Assembly: GCA_023548195.1 (NCBI GenBank)
Contig: JAJHZJ010000082.1
Coordinates: forward strand, 1,394,001-1,458,000
Source of the DNA: Bettongia penicillata ogilbyi
Taxonomy: Eukaryota; Chordata; Mammalia; Diprotodontia; Potoroidae
DNA length: 64,000 nt
Reading direction: 5' to 3'
This document shows, piece after piece, positions 1-11,269 of this stretch (position 1 is the first letter of the stretch; every line of letters starts with the position of its first letter). Under the pieces are notes generated by a model, which was not told the DNA's origin, ran no database searches, and worked only from the letters and a program-made list of their open reading frames with translations. The translations under genes and the position numbers were made by a program.

Positions 1-919
1 TCAGGAGTTCTTATTTCAGTTCTGGTTTTCAGCCAATGACATTGGCAAACACCACCATCAACAACTCCAAATAAGTGTTGTTTTCTTTTCCCTCACCATC
101 TATCTCCATTCCTGTGTTATCTTATTACATTATGACTGAGGATACTTTTGAATCTTTCCATGTTCCCTCCCTGGGCCCTAGAGATACTCTTTAAAAGCAA
201 AGATGTAGCAACATAGATGTGAAAAGTGAAAAGGATGACAGATGAAATGAACTTGCCTGTTCCACTTGGAAGTATAAGCTTTGAGGGCTCTTGGTAGGTG
301 TGAGCCTTGCCATCCACATCCTAAACTCTAGAGTCCATACATGCTCTTTCCAAAGGATGTAGATTGCCTTTCCAATAGTGTTCTGAACTATTACAAAGGA
401 AAATGGATTACCTCCAAGTGCTGACCACATGCCTCATGTGCAAACTATTGTGATGACTATTTCATGATTCCCTGCAACTGGACAATGGACCTTGGCTGCT
501 CTGTGCAATCATATTCTCCCTGTCCCACCTCAGGTATACTGAACCCTGGAGCTCAGCACAGTGCCAGGTTTTCTCATCATCGGTGTCATGACACAGTCTT
601 TGAATGAGAAGTTTTGCTTTTGGAATAATGTTGATGAAACTTATAAATATTCTCAAAATGTTTACTAAATGAGAAGTGTGTAAAAGGGAGTATTTTCTTA
701 TATGCTACACTGGTTAGGTGTTGCGCTCCATCTCAGTCACCATTCTTTTAGAGGAGTGGAACATTACTGACAAGCAAGCCCGCATAAAGACTACTGGCTT
801 GGTGAGATAATTGCCATATAACAATTGGGGATCCATGATAACTGTCATTGAATATTTAAAAAGGTGTCACATAGAACAAGGGCTTAAATTTAATCTGTAT
901 TGTTACAGAAGACCAGATG
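1..919. other. Unassigned non-coding DNA
   Basis: I recognise no gene, RNA or repeat family here. Short open frames exist on both strands, but they look compositionally random and match no domain I know. Confidence 0.4.
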
Positions 920-1165
920 AATATCAATGGTCAGAAGGGACAAGGAAACAAATTTTGGTTGAAATGGAAGAATTTTATAATGGTTGGAGCTGTCCAGCAG
1001 TTAGTGGAAGGAGCAGACTGTCTTGGGAGGTCGGGACCTCATCCCCATGACTGGATATGTTGAATGATCAACTCCATTTTAGAAGGGATTTCTTCTTTGG
1101 AATGGAATTTAATCTAAAGGACTTTTAGGGTCTGTTCCTAGGGTTCTCTGATTCTAGAAGGCACA
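920..1165 (+). mobile_element. L3/CR1 LINE 3'-end fragment
   Basis: The segment has the CR1/L3 3' end signature: a GGAGCTGTCCA stretch, then a diverged form of the 'GGAAGGGATT...' section, then a terminal CTCTGATTCTAG resembling the CR1 3' octamer repeats. It is strongly mutated, with no usable reading frame. An ancient, immobile copy. Confidence 0.6.
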
Positions 1166-1231
1166 AAAGGTTTTACAAATCCATCCTATAAGATCTTGAA
1201 AATTTTTTATTTTCATTTCAATGTGATTGCA

Positions 1232-1455
1232 TTTAACATTTATGAAGTACTTGAACATCTATGACATCCAAATTGATTCTTAGAACAATTCTGTGAGGCA
1301 TGACTCATTTCATGTTATGAAAAGTTGAGTAAACTGAGGTTCAAATAAAGGAAATGAGTTGCACAAAGTCACACAGCTAGTTCATGGGCAGAACTAGGTC
1401 CAGATCTCAATCCTCCCTGACTCCTAATCTAGAGTTCTTTCCATTGCATCATATG
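1232..1455 (-). mobile_element. MIR-type SINE (antisense)
   Basis: Read on the plus strand, the copy shows the antisense MIR order: a 'catttatgaagtacttgaac' tail, the core with AAACTGAGG, then CACACAGCTAG and a tRNA-like head ending in CTTTCCATTGCA. Diverged, without clear TSD. Confidence 0.75.
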
Positions 1456-2373
1456 TCCTTATTTTAAGTGTAAGAAATTGTCCAGGGACAAAGTTAAAAT
1501 ATGTTCAGTGGAGTGTTTATAATTTGGTTAATAAAAACATGAATCTGTGGACCCTAGATTAGTATCAGGGCTTTACTTTTTCTGTTAGCCAGCACAGTGC
1601 TATGGAGGTACTGTGGGACATGGGGAAAACCCAGTGAGGATGCATTCAAGTTGACCCAAGCAACTGGGAATAGGAATTGTTTCTGGTATGAATGAGGGCT
1701 CTGTGAATTTGGACCTTTTGTTATCACCTAGTGACTAGACCTCTGAGATGTCTTTCTATATAGCCCAATTCAGTTTGTTCAAAATCTTATACCCAGTTCA
1801 GACTTCTTTTATTTTTTGAAGGTTTTTTTTAATACTTGTTTCTTGCCACAGAATCTTCTCCTTCTTTTGTTCTCTTTGGTACTTCAAGATTTTACCTGTG
1901 CATCTAATAATCTGATGTACTGGTTAGGGGTCTTTGGAATGAACTGGTTCATTTGAATATTCTTTTTGACTCTTTCTGACAGCCTCCTAACTTATACTTT
2001 TGTCCAAATATTGTTGGTTCAAGTTCTGAGATTGTCACCATTCTCTGCAAGGGCACTGGTTGCCAGCGGTGCCCTACTCTCATCCTAGAATCCAATCTGA
2101 ATGAACTCTTGGGCATTGCTCAGTGCTCACCTTTCCTCTTACTCTTCCCTGAGTTATCTTAAAAAAACTCCAAACCCCAACTAGGTATAGGAAAGGCTTA
2201 TTTTTCACCTGGGGTTTGGTGGAGTCCAACTAGCTCACAACGTGTATCTCAACAGGCAAAAAACCTCTAGAGGGAACCATTAATATTCTGGGCCTAATGA
2301 ACTAGCCTGTTTTACTAAGTCCCCATGTTGTTACTTCACTATTTGGACCCTTAGCTTTGTCATATATCAAAAA
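1456..2373. other. Unassigned non-coding DNA
   Basis: No repeat family or exon is recognised. The stretch is mildly AT-rich and contains no long open frame. Confidence 0.35.
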
Positions 2374-2527
2374 GGATTGTGTAGAGTGGTTAAAAAGAGT
2401 ACTGACTTTGGAATGAGAAGAACCAGCTTGGACTCTTGTTTGGCTCCTTATTAGTTGTGTGACTCTTAGTAAGTCACTTAATATTTCTGGGCCTTGGTTT
2501 TGTTTGTAAAATGATGGGGGCTGGCTT
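2374..2527 (+). mobile_element. MIR/THER-type SINE fragment
   Basis: The order is a tRNA-related head (GTAGAGTGGTTAAAAAGAG), then TTAGTTGTGTGACT (B-box region) and the core AGTAAGTCACTTAATATTTC, ending in AAAATGATGGGGGCTGG. It resembles THER1/MIR; the 3' part is lost. Confidence 0.7.
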
Positions 2528-2554
2528 TCATCAGGATTTTTTTTTAAAACCATT

Positions 2555-2730
2555 TTAATGTTGTGGATCTCTTTAACAGTCTGGTGAAGTCCAAGGGTCC
2601 TTCATCAGAATAGTGTTTTTAGATGCATAAACTACAATACACAGAATTACAAAGGAAACTAATTATATTGAAATGCAGTTATCAAAATATATAAAAAAAG
2701 AGTTCATGGATCTTAGGTTCAGAACCCCTG
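2555..2730. mobile_element. hAT-like non-autonomous DNA transposon
   Basis: The body carries CAGTCTGGTGAAG, an AT-rich middle (ATTACAAAGGAAACTAATTA) and the end AGGTTCAGAACCCCTG. The same body recurs at 47482-47716, where both ends resemble inverted copies of each other, as expected for a MITE of the hAT/Charlie kind. The exact family was not determined. Confidence 0.55.
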
Positions 2731-2758
2731 AATTAGATGACCCTGGGGAATTTTTTAT

Positions 2759-2999
2759 GGTTGTTCAGTTGTTTTCAGTTGAGTCCAACTCTTTATTGAC
2801 CCTCTTTGGGGTTTTCTTGGCAAAGATACACTGGAGTGGTTTGCCATTTCCTTCTCCATCTTATTTAACAGAGGAGGAAACTGAGGCAGACAGGGTTAAA
2901 TGACTTGCTCAGAGTCACACAGCTATTAAGTGATTTGAACTCATGAAGATGAGTCTTCCTGACTTCAGACCCTGTAGTCTATCCACTGCACCACCTATC
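2759..2999 (-). mobile_element. Marsupial CORE-SINE (WSINE1/Opo-1 type, antisense)
   Basis: Nearly full length in antisense: tail 'gttgttcagttgttttcag', then GGGGTTTTCTTGGCAAAGAT, GTGGTTTGCCATTTCCTTCT, the core with GAGGAAACTGAGGCAGACAG, and the tRNA-like head ending TCCACTGCACCACCTATCT. Possible short TSD (GAATTTT) on both sides. Confidence 0.88.
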
Positions 3000-3400
3000 T
3001 AAATCTAAATTCTAAGAATTTTGGGAGATAAAAATTCCTCCCTTAATTGTGTCACTGGCATGTTATGAAGAATATATATAAAATGTGGGCATTAAAGAAC
3101 TATGCAAATGTGGGATACATTATCATCATTACTGCAGTGCTAGAAAGATTTGTGATTTCACTGGGGGGTGGGTAATCCCTCCATTGCTCATAATCCTGTG
3201 ATACTGATCAGAACTCCTCCCAAACTTCATAGACGGTCTTTGAGAATTTTTGTGGCCAAAATATCCATCACTTTGCAACCAACCTGTGTCTGGTCCTGTC
3301 CTTGAATGACAGACATAGGTCACTGGACTTGGTCTTGGAAGTCTTTTAATCTTGGTAAAATCTGCTACAGCTTGCACTCTACTTGTATAATCTTCAATTT

Positions 3401-3560
3401 ACTTGAATAAACATTTATTAAGCACTTACTATGTACCAAGCAGTGGGGATAGAATGACAAAATGAATTAGTTCTGGCTCTCAAGGCAGGGAAAACATGTA
3501 GAAAGGAAAGAAGATACAAATTATGCATAACAAGTCCTGTCCTTGCCGCAATGAGGCATC
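3401..3560 (-). mobile_element. L2 LINE 3' end (antisense)
   Basis: It begins with the antisense L2 3' terminus (AATAAACATTTATTAAGCAC, then TACTATGTACCAAGCAG) and continues through GGGGATAGAATGACAAAATG, CTGGCTCTCAAGG. Confidence 0.7.
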
Positions 3561-3689
3561 AGGGGAAAACATTAGTGGTAGAAGTATCCATATTATTATT
3601 AATGACACCAATACTTCATTACTTGAAAATATATGTGATTTCATTAGTGGATACTCTCCACAGCTATAAATTGCTACACTCTATTTCTA

Positions 3690-3980
3690 TTTAATAAACA
3701 TTTAAAAAACCTTTTTCTACATGCCTAAAACAATACAAGTAGCTAGAAAGACAAAGATAAAAAAAATGACACAGGCCCCTAACCTCAAGCAGTTTATATT
3801 CTCCTTGAGTAGATAAGATATGTGCACAGATTATATGAAGTATGCAGTGATGGGGACAAAGGAAAAACAATCTTTTCTGGGACAAGTAGGAGAGGAGAGA
3901 ACATTTTTAGCAGCAGGGTCAGGGAAGGCTTCATGGAAGAGGTAGCAACTAGGTTGAACCTAGAAGGAAGTTTTACTTAA
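3690..3980 (-). mobile_element. L2 LINE 3' portion (antisense)
   Basis: It starts with TTAATAAACATTTAAAAAAC, has CTAACCTCAAGCAGTTTATA, and later GGTCAGGGAAGGCTTCATGG with the GAACCTAGAAGGAAG stretch, all in antisense L2 order. Separated from the previous fragment by 130 unassigned bases; the two may be one copy or two. Confidence 0.7.
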
Positions 3981-3989
3981 GTAGACAGG

Positions 3990-4215
3990 GAACAAGGAAA
4001 TAAACATTGACTGAGCACTTGCTGTATGCCAAGCACTTTACAAATATTATCTTATTTGATTCTCACGACCCTGGGAGAGAGGTGCAATTATTATCCCCAT
4101 TTTACAGATGAGGAAACTGTATCTTTCTCAGGATCACAAAGATAGTGCCTGAGCCTGGACTTGAACTCAAGTCCTCCTGACTCCAAACCCAATTCTCTAT
4201 CCACTGAGTCACTTA
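3990..4215 (-). mobile_element. MIR-type SINE (antisense)
   Basis: Clear antisense order: TGAGCACTTGCTGTATGCCA, ATTATCTTATTTGATTCTCA, TTATCCCCATTTTACAGATG, then the tRNA-like head ending TATCCACTGAGTCACTT. Confidence 0.85.
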
Positions 4216-4296
4216 AAATACTCATAATCCCGAACCTTAGATTGGTTCTCTGAGGAGTGTGTATCACTATGCCCATAATTAAAGCCTTTCTGTAAA

Positions 4297-4324
4297 CCCC
4301 CCCCCCCCCCCCCGCCGCCCCGCA
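4297..4324. repeat. Poly-C tract
   Basis: Seventeen uninterrupted C bases (4297-4313) followed by GCCGCCCCGC. A mononucleotide run this long is length-unstable and prone to sequencing error, so its exact length should be treated as approximate. Confidence 0.95.
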
Positions 4325-5127
4325 CAGTTATTTCCATCAAAGTCTCTTAACTATTCTCTTGCCATAAAAATCTGAGAGGATCATGGACACTTGGGGACAA
4401 TGTCTTGATTCTAACCTATGCTGCCTTGTTGCCACCCATTTTTTTCTCCTTAGTTGGTATTCTTTTGGAATAGAAACAGAGTAGAATGGGTCAGAGCTGT
4501 AGGGCTGTCTCACTAGAACCATTTACTTTGGCAGTTGATTTTCTGAGGCATTCTCCATGAGAGCACTAAATCTATCCCTCTCCCTCGCTCCCTCCTCACC
4601 TCCCTCTTTGGCATCTGAGCTAGATTGCTGATGGCTTGCTACCTTGTTTGCAGGCACCCTGCCATCCTGACAGATGGGCCAGAGATGATGCAGTCAGGAA
4701 ATCATGTATGAGACTCAAATGTGGTCATTGGAAATTATTACTGACAGCTGTTCAGTGGTCTCTCTGAAATGAGCTGGTCCACCCATTCTGATCTGTGGGT
4801 TTAGTTTGGTTGGGTCTTAAAGAGATGGACCCTAATTTCTGGATTGATCTGTCCTCAATGGAGCTGTTGCTACTAGGATTGAGATGGGGTGTGAGTGTAT
4901 GAATAGGTTGTCATTTTACTACAGAGGATTTCAATAGGTAAGAGTATCTATCTTGCTCAAGACTTGCCAGGGCCACTTTTAGTAGGGGGTAATGGTCTTT
5001 GAACTTGTAAAGATTATGATAACTTGAAAAATTCATCAAGAATGTCTGTATCACCTTTATTACCTTATTGGACTTGATGATTTCAGATCACAACAACCCC
5101 GGCGATGAACCATGTTTGCTACTTATC
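4325..5127. other. Unassigned, repeat-poor DNA
   Basis: No SINE or LINE signature is seen. A pyrimidine-rich patch (CCCTCTCCCTCGCTCCCTCC) lies near 4577. No exon is supported. Confidence 0.35.
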
Positions 5128-5215
5128 TAGGGAATCACAGAACTTTAGAGCTGGCAAGGACTTTAGGGATCATCTAGTACAATTTTTTCATTCTAGACTT
5201 AGAGGCATACTCAGC
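5128..5215 (+). mobile_element. THER-type SINE fragment
   Basis: The motif order AATCACAGAACTTTAGAGCT, GGACTTTAGGGATCATCTAG is typical of the marsupial/monotreme THER 5' portion. The core and 3' part are degraded. Confidence 0.6.
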
Positions 5216-5254
5216 TAGAACTCACGTAGGAGACATGAGAGAAGAGGAGACATA

Positions 5255-5462
5255 GGAGACAGTGTTGTACGATGGATGAAGTATTGGATTTGGGATCGAA
5301 GAACCTGATCTCTGGTTCTACTTATACTACTTACTATCTGAATAACCTTGGATAAGTCACTTAACACGAGCTTCAGTTTCATCATCTGCAAAATGGGTAG
5401 AGTTATGCCAAATAATCTCTAAAGTCCCATTGAACTTAAAATTGATGATCTTATGACTTAGT
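5255..5462 (+). mobile_element. THER1-type SINE
   Basis: Full order: head (GGATGAAGTATTGGATTTGG), core (GATAAGTCACTTAAC, TTCAGTTTCATCATCTGCAA), then the 3' end CTAAAGTCCCATTGAACTTA and GATGATCTTATGA. The 3' end after the core distinguishes it from MIR. Confidence 0.75.
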
Positions 5463-5509
5463 TTCTTTAGTCATGGCTCTGACTGTAGATAGCTGTTTGG
5501 TTGGGAAAG

Positions 5510-5600
5510 TCACCTTTCACCTTTCTTACTTTTCACATCTGTAAAATGAGAGGTTAGATTAGATGATTTCTCCTTCAATTTAATCTCATCTTTTCATATC
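5510..5600 (+). mobile_element. THER1-type SINE 3' fragment
   Basis: It retains CATCTGTAAAATGAGAGGTT, AGATTAGATGATTTCTCC and the diverged terminal part. The 5' half is missing. Confidence 0.55.
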
Positions 5601-6014
5601 TATCTCATTACCACAACCATAATGAATAGTACCATGTACCCATGACTGCCCGTTGGGACAGAGTATCACTACAGGCATTTATGATGTATGGTAGTAAGTG
5701 ATTCTTGTCCTCAAAGAGATAATGTGAAAAGGAATCATAGTGTCTTGTACCAAGAAGAGAATAAATATGTGTTGAATTAAAGATGAAATACAGGAAGACC
5801 TGCGACCATAACCACAGACATGTCCAGGCATCTTCCTGGGTAGAACTAAAATTCAGAAACACTTCTGAGTATTCAATTTGGATGATGGCTCTCAGGATAT
5901 AGTGCCAATATCTGTCAAGGTTTTAGTGGTTTTGGCTGAGGACATATTTCAACCGTGAACTTTAATGTCAGGTGATAACACGCAAATGGTAATTAAATGG
6001 TACCTCAACTCTAC

Positions 6015-6510
6015 TCCAGGGGATGGGGATAGAAAGCAAAAATTAGGCAATCCTTGCCCTCTGACACTTCCATTGTACTGAGAAGATGGCATGTGTTCAC
6101 AGATAAATAAATAGACACAACATGATGTTTTTAGTGGATGGAGAGGATGGTGGGGAATGTGATGCCAATAACCAGGGAATTAGGAAAGGTATTTGAAGGA
6201 AGTGACTTTTGGGGTAGATTTCAAATAGAGCCAGAAGTTAGGTTAGAGGAAAGAGAGCAATCCTGAGCAAAGTTAGGGTAGGTGATGTTGATGTAGTTCT
6301 ATGAAGTCTATGGAGATAGAATGTTATATAAAAGAAAGAACAGAAAGGCCAGGAAAATTAGTATGTAGAGTGTATGAAAAGGAATAATGTATAATAAGCC
6401 TCAACAAATAGGTTGTAGCCAGATCGTTAAGGTCTTTAATAGAGGTCTTTGTATTTTGTCTTCAAGGCAGAGGGGAGCCCATGAAAATTCATGTGGAGGG
6501 GAGTGAGGAC
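6015..6510 (-). mobile_element. L2 LINE 3' portion (antisense)
   Basis: Antisense L2 order: AATCCTTGCCCTCTGACA, CACAGATAAATAAATAGACA, GGTAGATTTCAAATAGAGCC, a diverged 'gtagccagatcgttaaggtc' and GGGGAGCCCATGAAAATTCA. No intact frame. Confidence 0.65.
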
Positions 6511-9095
6511 CTTAATAGTGTTATATCCCCCAATACTGGATATGAATGAGCTGACAGCTCAGCCATAGCAGGGTTTTTCTTTCCAAGCAGAACATGAGCT
6601 CCATTTTGCTCCCCTTTTGAGCTAGCTGGCATCCTCCAGGTTTGTAAATATGCTGTTAGTAATGGCAAGATGGGCCCTTGGCTCACAAATGAACACTTGG
6701 AGAGCTCTGCAGCCTGCTTACCATCTCTCTGTACTGCATGGAGTGAGGTAGCTCTTAACAACCAGGCCTTTCTGATCCACCAACAAATTTGAAAAACCCC
6801 AAAGCAAACACTGTCCCAAAACACAAATAAAAAGGAAGAGATTTGGCCCACAAAGGAGGACGCATCACTAGAGAAAATGCCTCTGCTCTAACTCACTCCA
6901 GTTAGATTCTGCTATCCATGATGACTGGATATGAATTTTTCCATGTACTCTGCAGCCTACTAATGCAGGTATTTCTCTTAATGCTTTGGAGGATGGGAAG
7001 AGGGTGGTTGTGGAGGAAGGGGGAGCAATCAAATACAAAATAAAGCTCAATTGCTTATTTTAGTGGATTCATGATCCTGGCACAAAGACACAATATACTT
7101 AACAAGCTGGAGCTATAAGCTATATGTGCATAACAGCAAAGATGCTGAAAATGGCAGGATCATGCAGGGTTTACAGGGATTGTAGATGTAGGACCCTTGC
7201 CCTGGGGGAGGACACAGCCCTTTTGCCTAGAGGTGAGCTGGAGTTAAAGCAATGACCGAATAGGATCCATTTTTCTGAATTCTTAATTTTGGCTGTAGCT
7301 TTTTATCTCTCCTTTCCCACTTTTCCTTCCTTCACTCTTCTTTCTTTGTGTTTGCGCTGAGTTTAGGTTGCCCATAGCAGAGTTTATGATTATCATGTGA
7401 TATACAACTTCAAAGCATCTATGTAAGCCCTTGGAAGACGCATCCCTCCCTTGCATACCGGGGCAGGCTTTTCACATTTTCCGCTCCTCCAGTGTCTCTG
7501 CTTGACAGCTCAGTAGAGTAAGGGCCGTTTACTTCAGCAAGGCTTTCAACTTTCTGCTATGTAATTTTTTTTCTTAAGGATAGTAATTCAAACATTTTCC
7601 TTGTGCAGACAAGCAGGGCAGAGTTTCTGCATTTCGATTGTTCTCTGGTGCGTCTATTCTTTTCTTTCTAAATCTAGAATCTAAGAAATTACATGACAGT
7701 ACCACTCCCTCCCCACTCCATGGCCCAGTTCTCAGCCACTTTTGTTAGAATTTTATTCAGGCAAATGTAAGTCTATGATCACCTCTGTCACCATAGCAAC
7801 ACCAAACAGCTTTGAAAATGCTTTGTTTACTAACTTATTTTGGAGCGTCTTGTGCTCTCAATTCAGAGTTCAGAAATTATTCTTCTAGGGAAGAAATCAA
7901 GATGCGAGTAAGGCTTTCATTAAACTTCATATTCTTTCTGGCCCCTCTGTAGCTGGAAGTTGTCAATAGATTTGGAGGAAACTAAGTAGAGAGAAACTTA
8001 AATGGTGAAGGGACTACACAGGCTGACTCGCAGAGAAAAAGTTCAAGAAGCTAAATATTTATGGCCTTTGAAAATGATGACTAAGAGATAAAGGAAGAAG
8101 AGAGTGTTTTCTGAGTGTCTAAAGTGTCTAAAATGCCAGGAGGAAAGATGAACCATTTAGGGAGAGTAAGTTAAGAGAAAATAGAGTTTGGTAGATAATG
8201 TGCTAGAGCTCCCCTATAATAGTTTTTGCTATGGAGAATTCAGTAGATTTCTTGGATTCCACCCCAAATTATCTCATTTTGAGTCAATTTTGCCTAGAAG
8301 GTGATCTCTCAGGGAGGATAATAGGAGTAGCATTGTAAGTTTCTCCTGTGCTTTATTCTATTGTTAATCACCTCTTTTCCCCCAACCCATATAGCTCCCT
8401 CATGACAATCAATCAAAGATCACAGAGTCTTATTGAAATAAATGGGAAATCTGAATGGCATAGAAAAAATGGGAGGAGGGAATCCCTTAGTTTTTGATAT
8501 GTTTAAAAAGGGCAGAATTAATGTAATTAAAAACTATACTAACTGAATGAAGGGGAAAGCAGCAGAGACCCAGAACTATATATAGGAATGCTATATAACT
8601 TAGACTCCATAAATGATTATAGGCTCTTAAAAATACAGGGAAGAGAAGAATTCTCTCTTTTATTTCACCAAAATCTCCAGTTGGCTAAACTGTCAATCAG
8701 TGATTGAGTAGCCTGGAATGCTGTTAATTGCTTGTTAAAATATTGATGACCACCTTGATGCTGATGGACAGTTTAGTCAACCAGTGACGGGGTGCACAGG
8801 CCTCTTCTTCATCTCTGCTGTTTGAATATGGAAAGACAGTAGATAGCATGCAAGACCGTAATGTATTTTTTGCTATTGCAGAAAACCTATAGCCACAATA
8901 AATTACTATGGAATGCTTCCGATGTTGTTCAGTGACTGTCTCCCTCACTACACTGAGAAGGTGAAGATGGGGTGAGATGCAGAGAACGACATAGTAAAGC
9001 ACTCTTCAGTCAAGGTCCAAATGTGGTATTGTCCTCAGACATCCAAGTGTGGTTACAACCATAGAGTGAAAACATTAATCTACCCTTCCCTCAAT
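6511..9095. other. Unassigned DNA, partly repeat-poor
   Basis: A 120-codon open frame on the minus strand (6489-6851) begins with an ATG but matches no family I recognise and lacks a visible exon or promoter context. The part around 7260-7960 has no repeat signature and keeps mixed composition with several homeodomain-like AT motifs. The rest (8000-9095) is unrecognised. Confidence 0.35.
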
Positions 9096-9099
9096 TTTA

Positions 9100-9735
9100 T
9101 CAGAGGGGGGCCATCTGCCAGGGAACTGCTGAACAAATTATGTAATGGTACAGGACAGTTAGGTAGCAAAATGGATAGAATGCCTGACCTGGGGTCAGGA
9201 AGACTCAACTTCCTGAATTCAAATCTGACCTTGGACCCTGGGCAAATTACTTAACTCTGCCTCAGTTTCCTTATCTGTAAAATGAACTGGAGAAGCAAAT
9301 GGCAAACCACTCCAGTATCTTTGCAAAGAAAACCTCAAATGGGATCACAACTGAAAAATGACTAAGTGACAACAAATGCAATGGAATACTGTCGTGCTGT
9401 AATCAGTTATGAAAAGGATAATTTCTGAGAAACCTGGGAAGATTTGTATGAAACAGTGCCGAGGAAAGTAAATAGAAATATGAAAACAATTTATATAATG
9501 ACAACGTTGCAAAAAGAAACAACTTTGGAAGACAATGCTAAATGGCTAACCATGATTCTAGGACATGAAGAATGTTGCCCACTTCTTGATGGGCTGATGG
9601 ATTCAAAGTGCAGAATGAGAAATACATTTCTGGATGGGGCCAATGTGCTTCTTTCTTGGTTGCATATTTGTTACAAGAGTTTTTCTTTTCTTTTCTTTTT
9701 TTTGTGGGAGAGAGAAAAACTTATTAATTGAAAAT
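9100..9735 (+). mobile_element. LINE-1 3' end (end of ORF2 and 3' UTR), split by a SINE
   Basis: The L1 ORF2 C-terminal coding strand is visible as GGGAACTGCTGAACAAATTA before the SINE, and resumes after it as AATGGAATACTGTCGTGCTG, then GAGAAACCTGGGAAGATTTG. The 3' UTR follows (TTGCATATTTGTTACAAGAG, then a T-rich end). It is 5' truncated, as most L1 copies are, and has several stops. The SINE at 9149-9375 entered after the L1 was in place. Confidence 0.85.
9149..9375 (+). mobile_element. Marsupial CORE-SINE inserted into L1
   Basis: Complete forward copy: tRNA-like head (AGGACAGTTAGGTAGC), core (CTGCCTCAGTTTCCTTATCT), GGCAAACCACTCCAGTATCT and tail (AAAATGACTAAGTGACAACA). Flanked by a near-perfect 9-base TSD: ATGTAATGG at 9140-9148 and ATGCAATGG at 9376-9384, both matching the L1 sequence expected across the site. 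Confidence 0.9.
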
Positions 9736-9754
9736 GGTTAATTGAGGTTTAAAG

Positions 9755-10020
9755 TCATCAAGCATTTGTCAAATATCTACTATGTGCCAGGCATTGTGCT
9801 AAGTGACGGGAATATACATAAAGCACAAAGAAAGACAACCGTTGTTCTCAAGGAGCTTACATCCAAATAGAGGAACCCAACATATAACAAGGGAGTTGAA
9901 AAGTATATTGGGTGGCATAAGGTACCCAGCCAGGGGTAGAGTGAAGAAAGAAATGCAGAGTCAGATATAGAGCCCAGAGGAGAATGAAAGAGTGAGCCTG
10001 GCTGGTCTGCACACTTCCTT
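9755..10020 (-). mobile_element. L2 LINE 3' end (antisense)
   Basis: Antisense L2 order: CTACTATGTGCCAGGCATTG, TGCTAAGTGACGGGAATATA, GTTCTCAAGGAGCTTACATC. The inner part is degraded. Confidence 0.75.
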
Positions 10021-10044
10021 TAAAATGGAGGTTCTGGGAGGAGA

Positions 10045-10275
10045 AAGGAAGGGGTGACAAGGTGGCTCAATAGATAAATCACTGGGCCTGGAGCTGTATG
10101 ACCCTGGGCAAGTAACTTAACCTCTGTTTGCCTCAGTTTCCTCAACTCTAAAATGGGGATAATAATAGCACTACCACCCAAAGTTGTTTTGAGTATCAAA
10201 TGAGATATTCGTAAAGTGCTTAGCATGGTACCTGATGCATAGTAGGGGCTTAATAAACGCTTGCTATCCCCTCCC
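10045..10275 (+). mobile_element. CORE-SINE with L2-like 3' end (MIR type)
   Basis: Head (GTGGCTCAATAGATAAATCA), GACCCTGGGCAAGTAACTTA, core (GCCTCAGTTTCCTCAACTCT), AAAATGGGGATAATAATAGC, and the L2-like end GCTTAATAAACGCTTGCT. Essentially full length. Confidence 0.85.
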
Positions 10276-10279
10276 CCAC

Positions 10280-10740
10280 TTCCCTGAAATGGTTTAGTAA
10301 AGTTCCAGTGTGAGAAAACTCAATGGATAAGTGAAAATTGATTATGTTTATTTCTAAGTCTTTCTTTTAGAAGCTTATAGATGTTAGGAGAAACCAATAC
10401 TGTTATTCACCCCCACCCATCCCTCTTTTCTCTCATTCTCCTTTCCTGTTGTGGAAATCCTGCAGATGAATCCAAGGGCAGCCCAAGATCCCTCCATGAT
10501 GTGACCTGGGATGTTGTTGGGATGATCTGGTCTAGGTAGGGCCAGTTTGCCAATGTTGTGCCTCAGTCAGTGAGAGGATACAATCCAGACCTGGGTCGGG
10601 TGAAGTTAAAGGGTCAGTTCTGAGCAGATGGTAACCAGAGAAAGAAGTTTGTGCCGGAATCTGGAGCACAAGTCTGCAGTGAAGCATTGTCAGGAATCCT
10701 GGAGTAACAAAGGGAAATGAGATACGAGTTCAAGCACTTC
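10280..10740. other. Unassigned DNA
   Basis: No repeat or exon recognised. Confidence 0.35.
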
Positions 10741-10744
10741 AGTC

Positions 10745-11060
10745 TACTCAGCTCAACCAACATTCATTAACTGTCTGTTATATATGAGGTGCCATGCTAT
10801 GTGCTAAGGACATAAAGATGAAACATGGTCATCCTTACCCTTAAAGAGCTTACAATCTACTAGGGAGAATGAGTGAATTAATGAAAAAAACACATTAATT
10901 AAGCATTTACTATGTGCAAAACGCTGGGGATACAAACAAAGAAGACAGTCTCCGCTCTTAAGCTCAGATTCTAATAGGGAGAAAACATATACAGTTTTAG
11001 AATTGAGTCAGAAAGTAGGTATTGATGTTTTTTCTTTAACTTCTGATATGAACATAGCCT
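10745..11060 (-). mobile_element. L2 LINE 3' end (antisense)
   Basis: Two successive antisense L2 3'-end motifs are present (GAGGTGCCATGCTATGTGCT and AAGCATTTACTATGTGCAAA), each followed by a diverged 'gagcttacaatctaata' stretch, which suggests two overlapping or tandem L2 ends. Confidence 0.65.
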
Positions 11061-11079
11061 GTATACAAGTCCAGAGGCA

Positions 11080-11240
11080 GTGAGGTGAGGCAGTAGGTAG
11101 AACTCTGGAGTTGGAGTCAACTGAATTCAAATCCTGCCTCAGCCACTTACAAGCAAATCATTTAACTTTTTCCAGTTTCAGTTTCCTCATCTGTAAAATG
11201 CAGATAATAATATCACTTACTAAAGCACTATAGATGCTAT
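11080..11240 (+). mobile_element. CORE-SINE fragment (MIR type)
   Basis: Head AGGCAGTAGGTAGAACTCTG, core CAGTTTCAGTTTCCTCATCT, then AAAATGCAGATAATAATATC. Lies between L2 pieces of the same orientation. Confidence 0.8.
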
Positions 11241-11269
11241 CATCATCACCATCAGTTTCTTATTACAAG

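Noticed and set aside
6489..6851. 120-codon open frame on the minus strand, the longest not explained by a repeat
   Set aside because: No domain, no similarity I can recognise, codon content looks random, and a chance frame of this size is expected in 64 kb on six frames.
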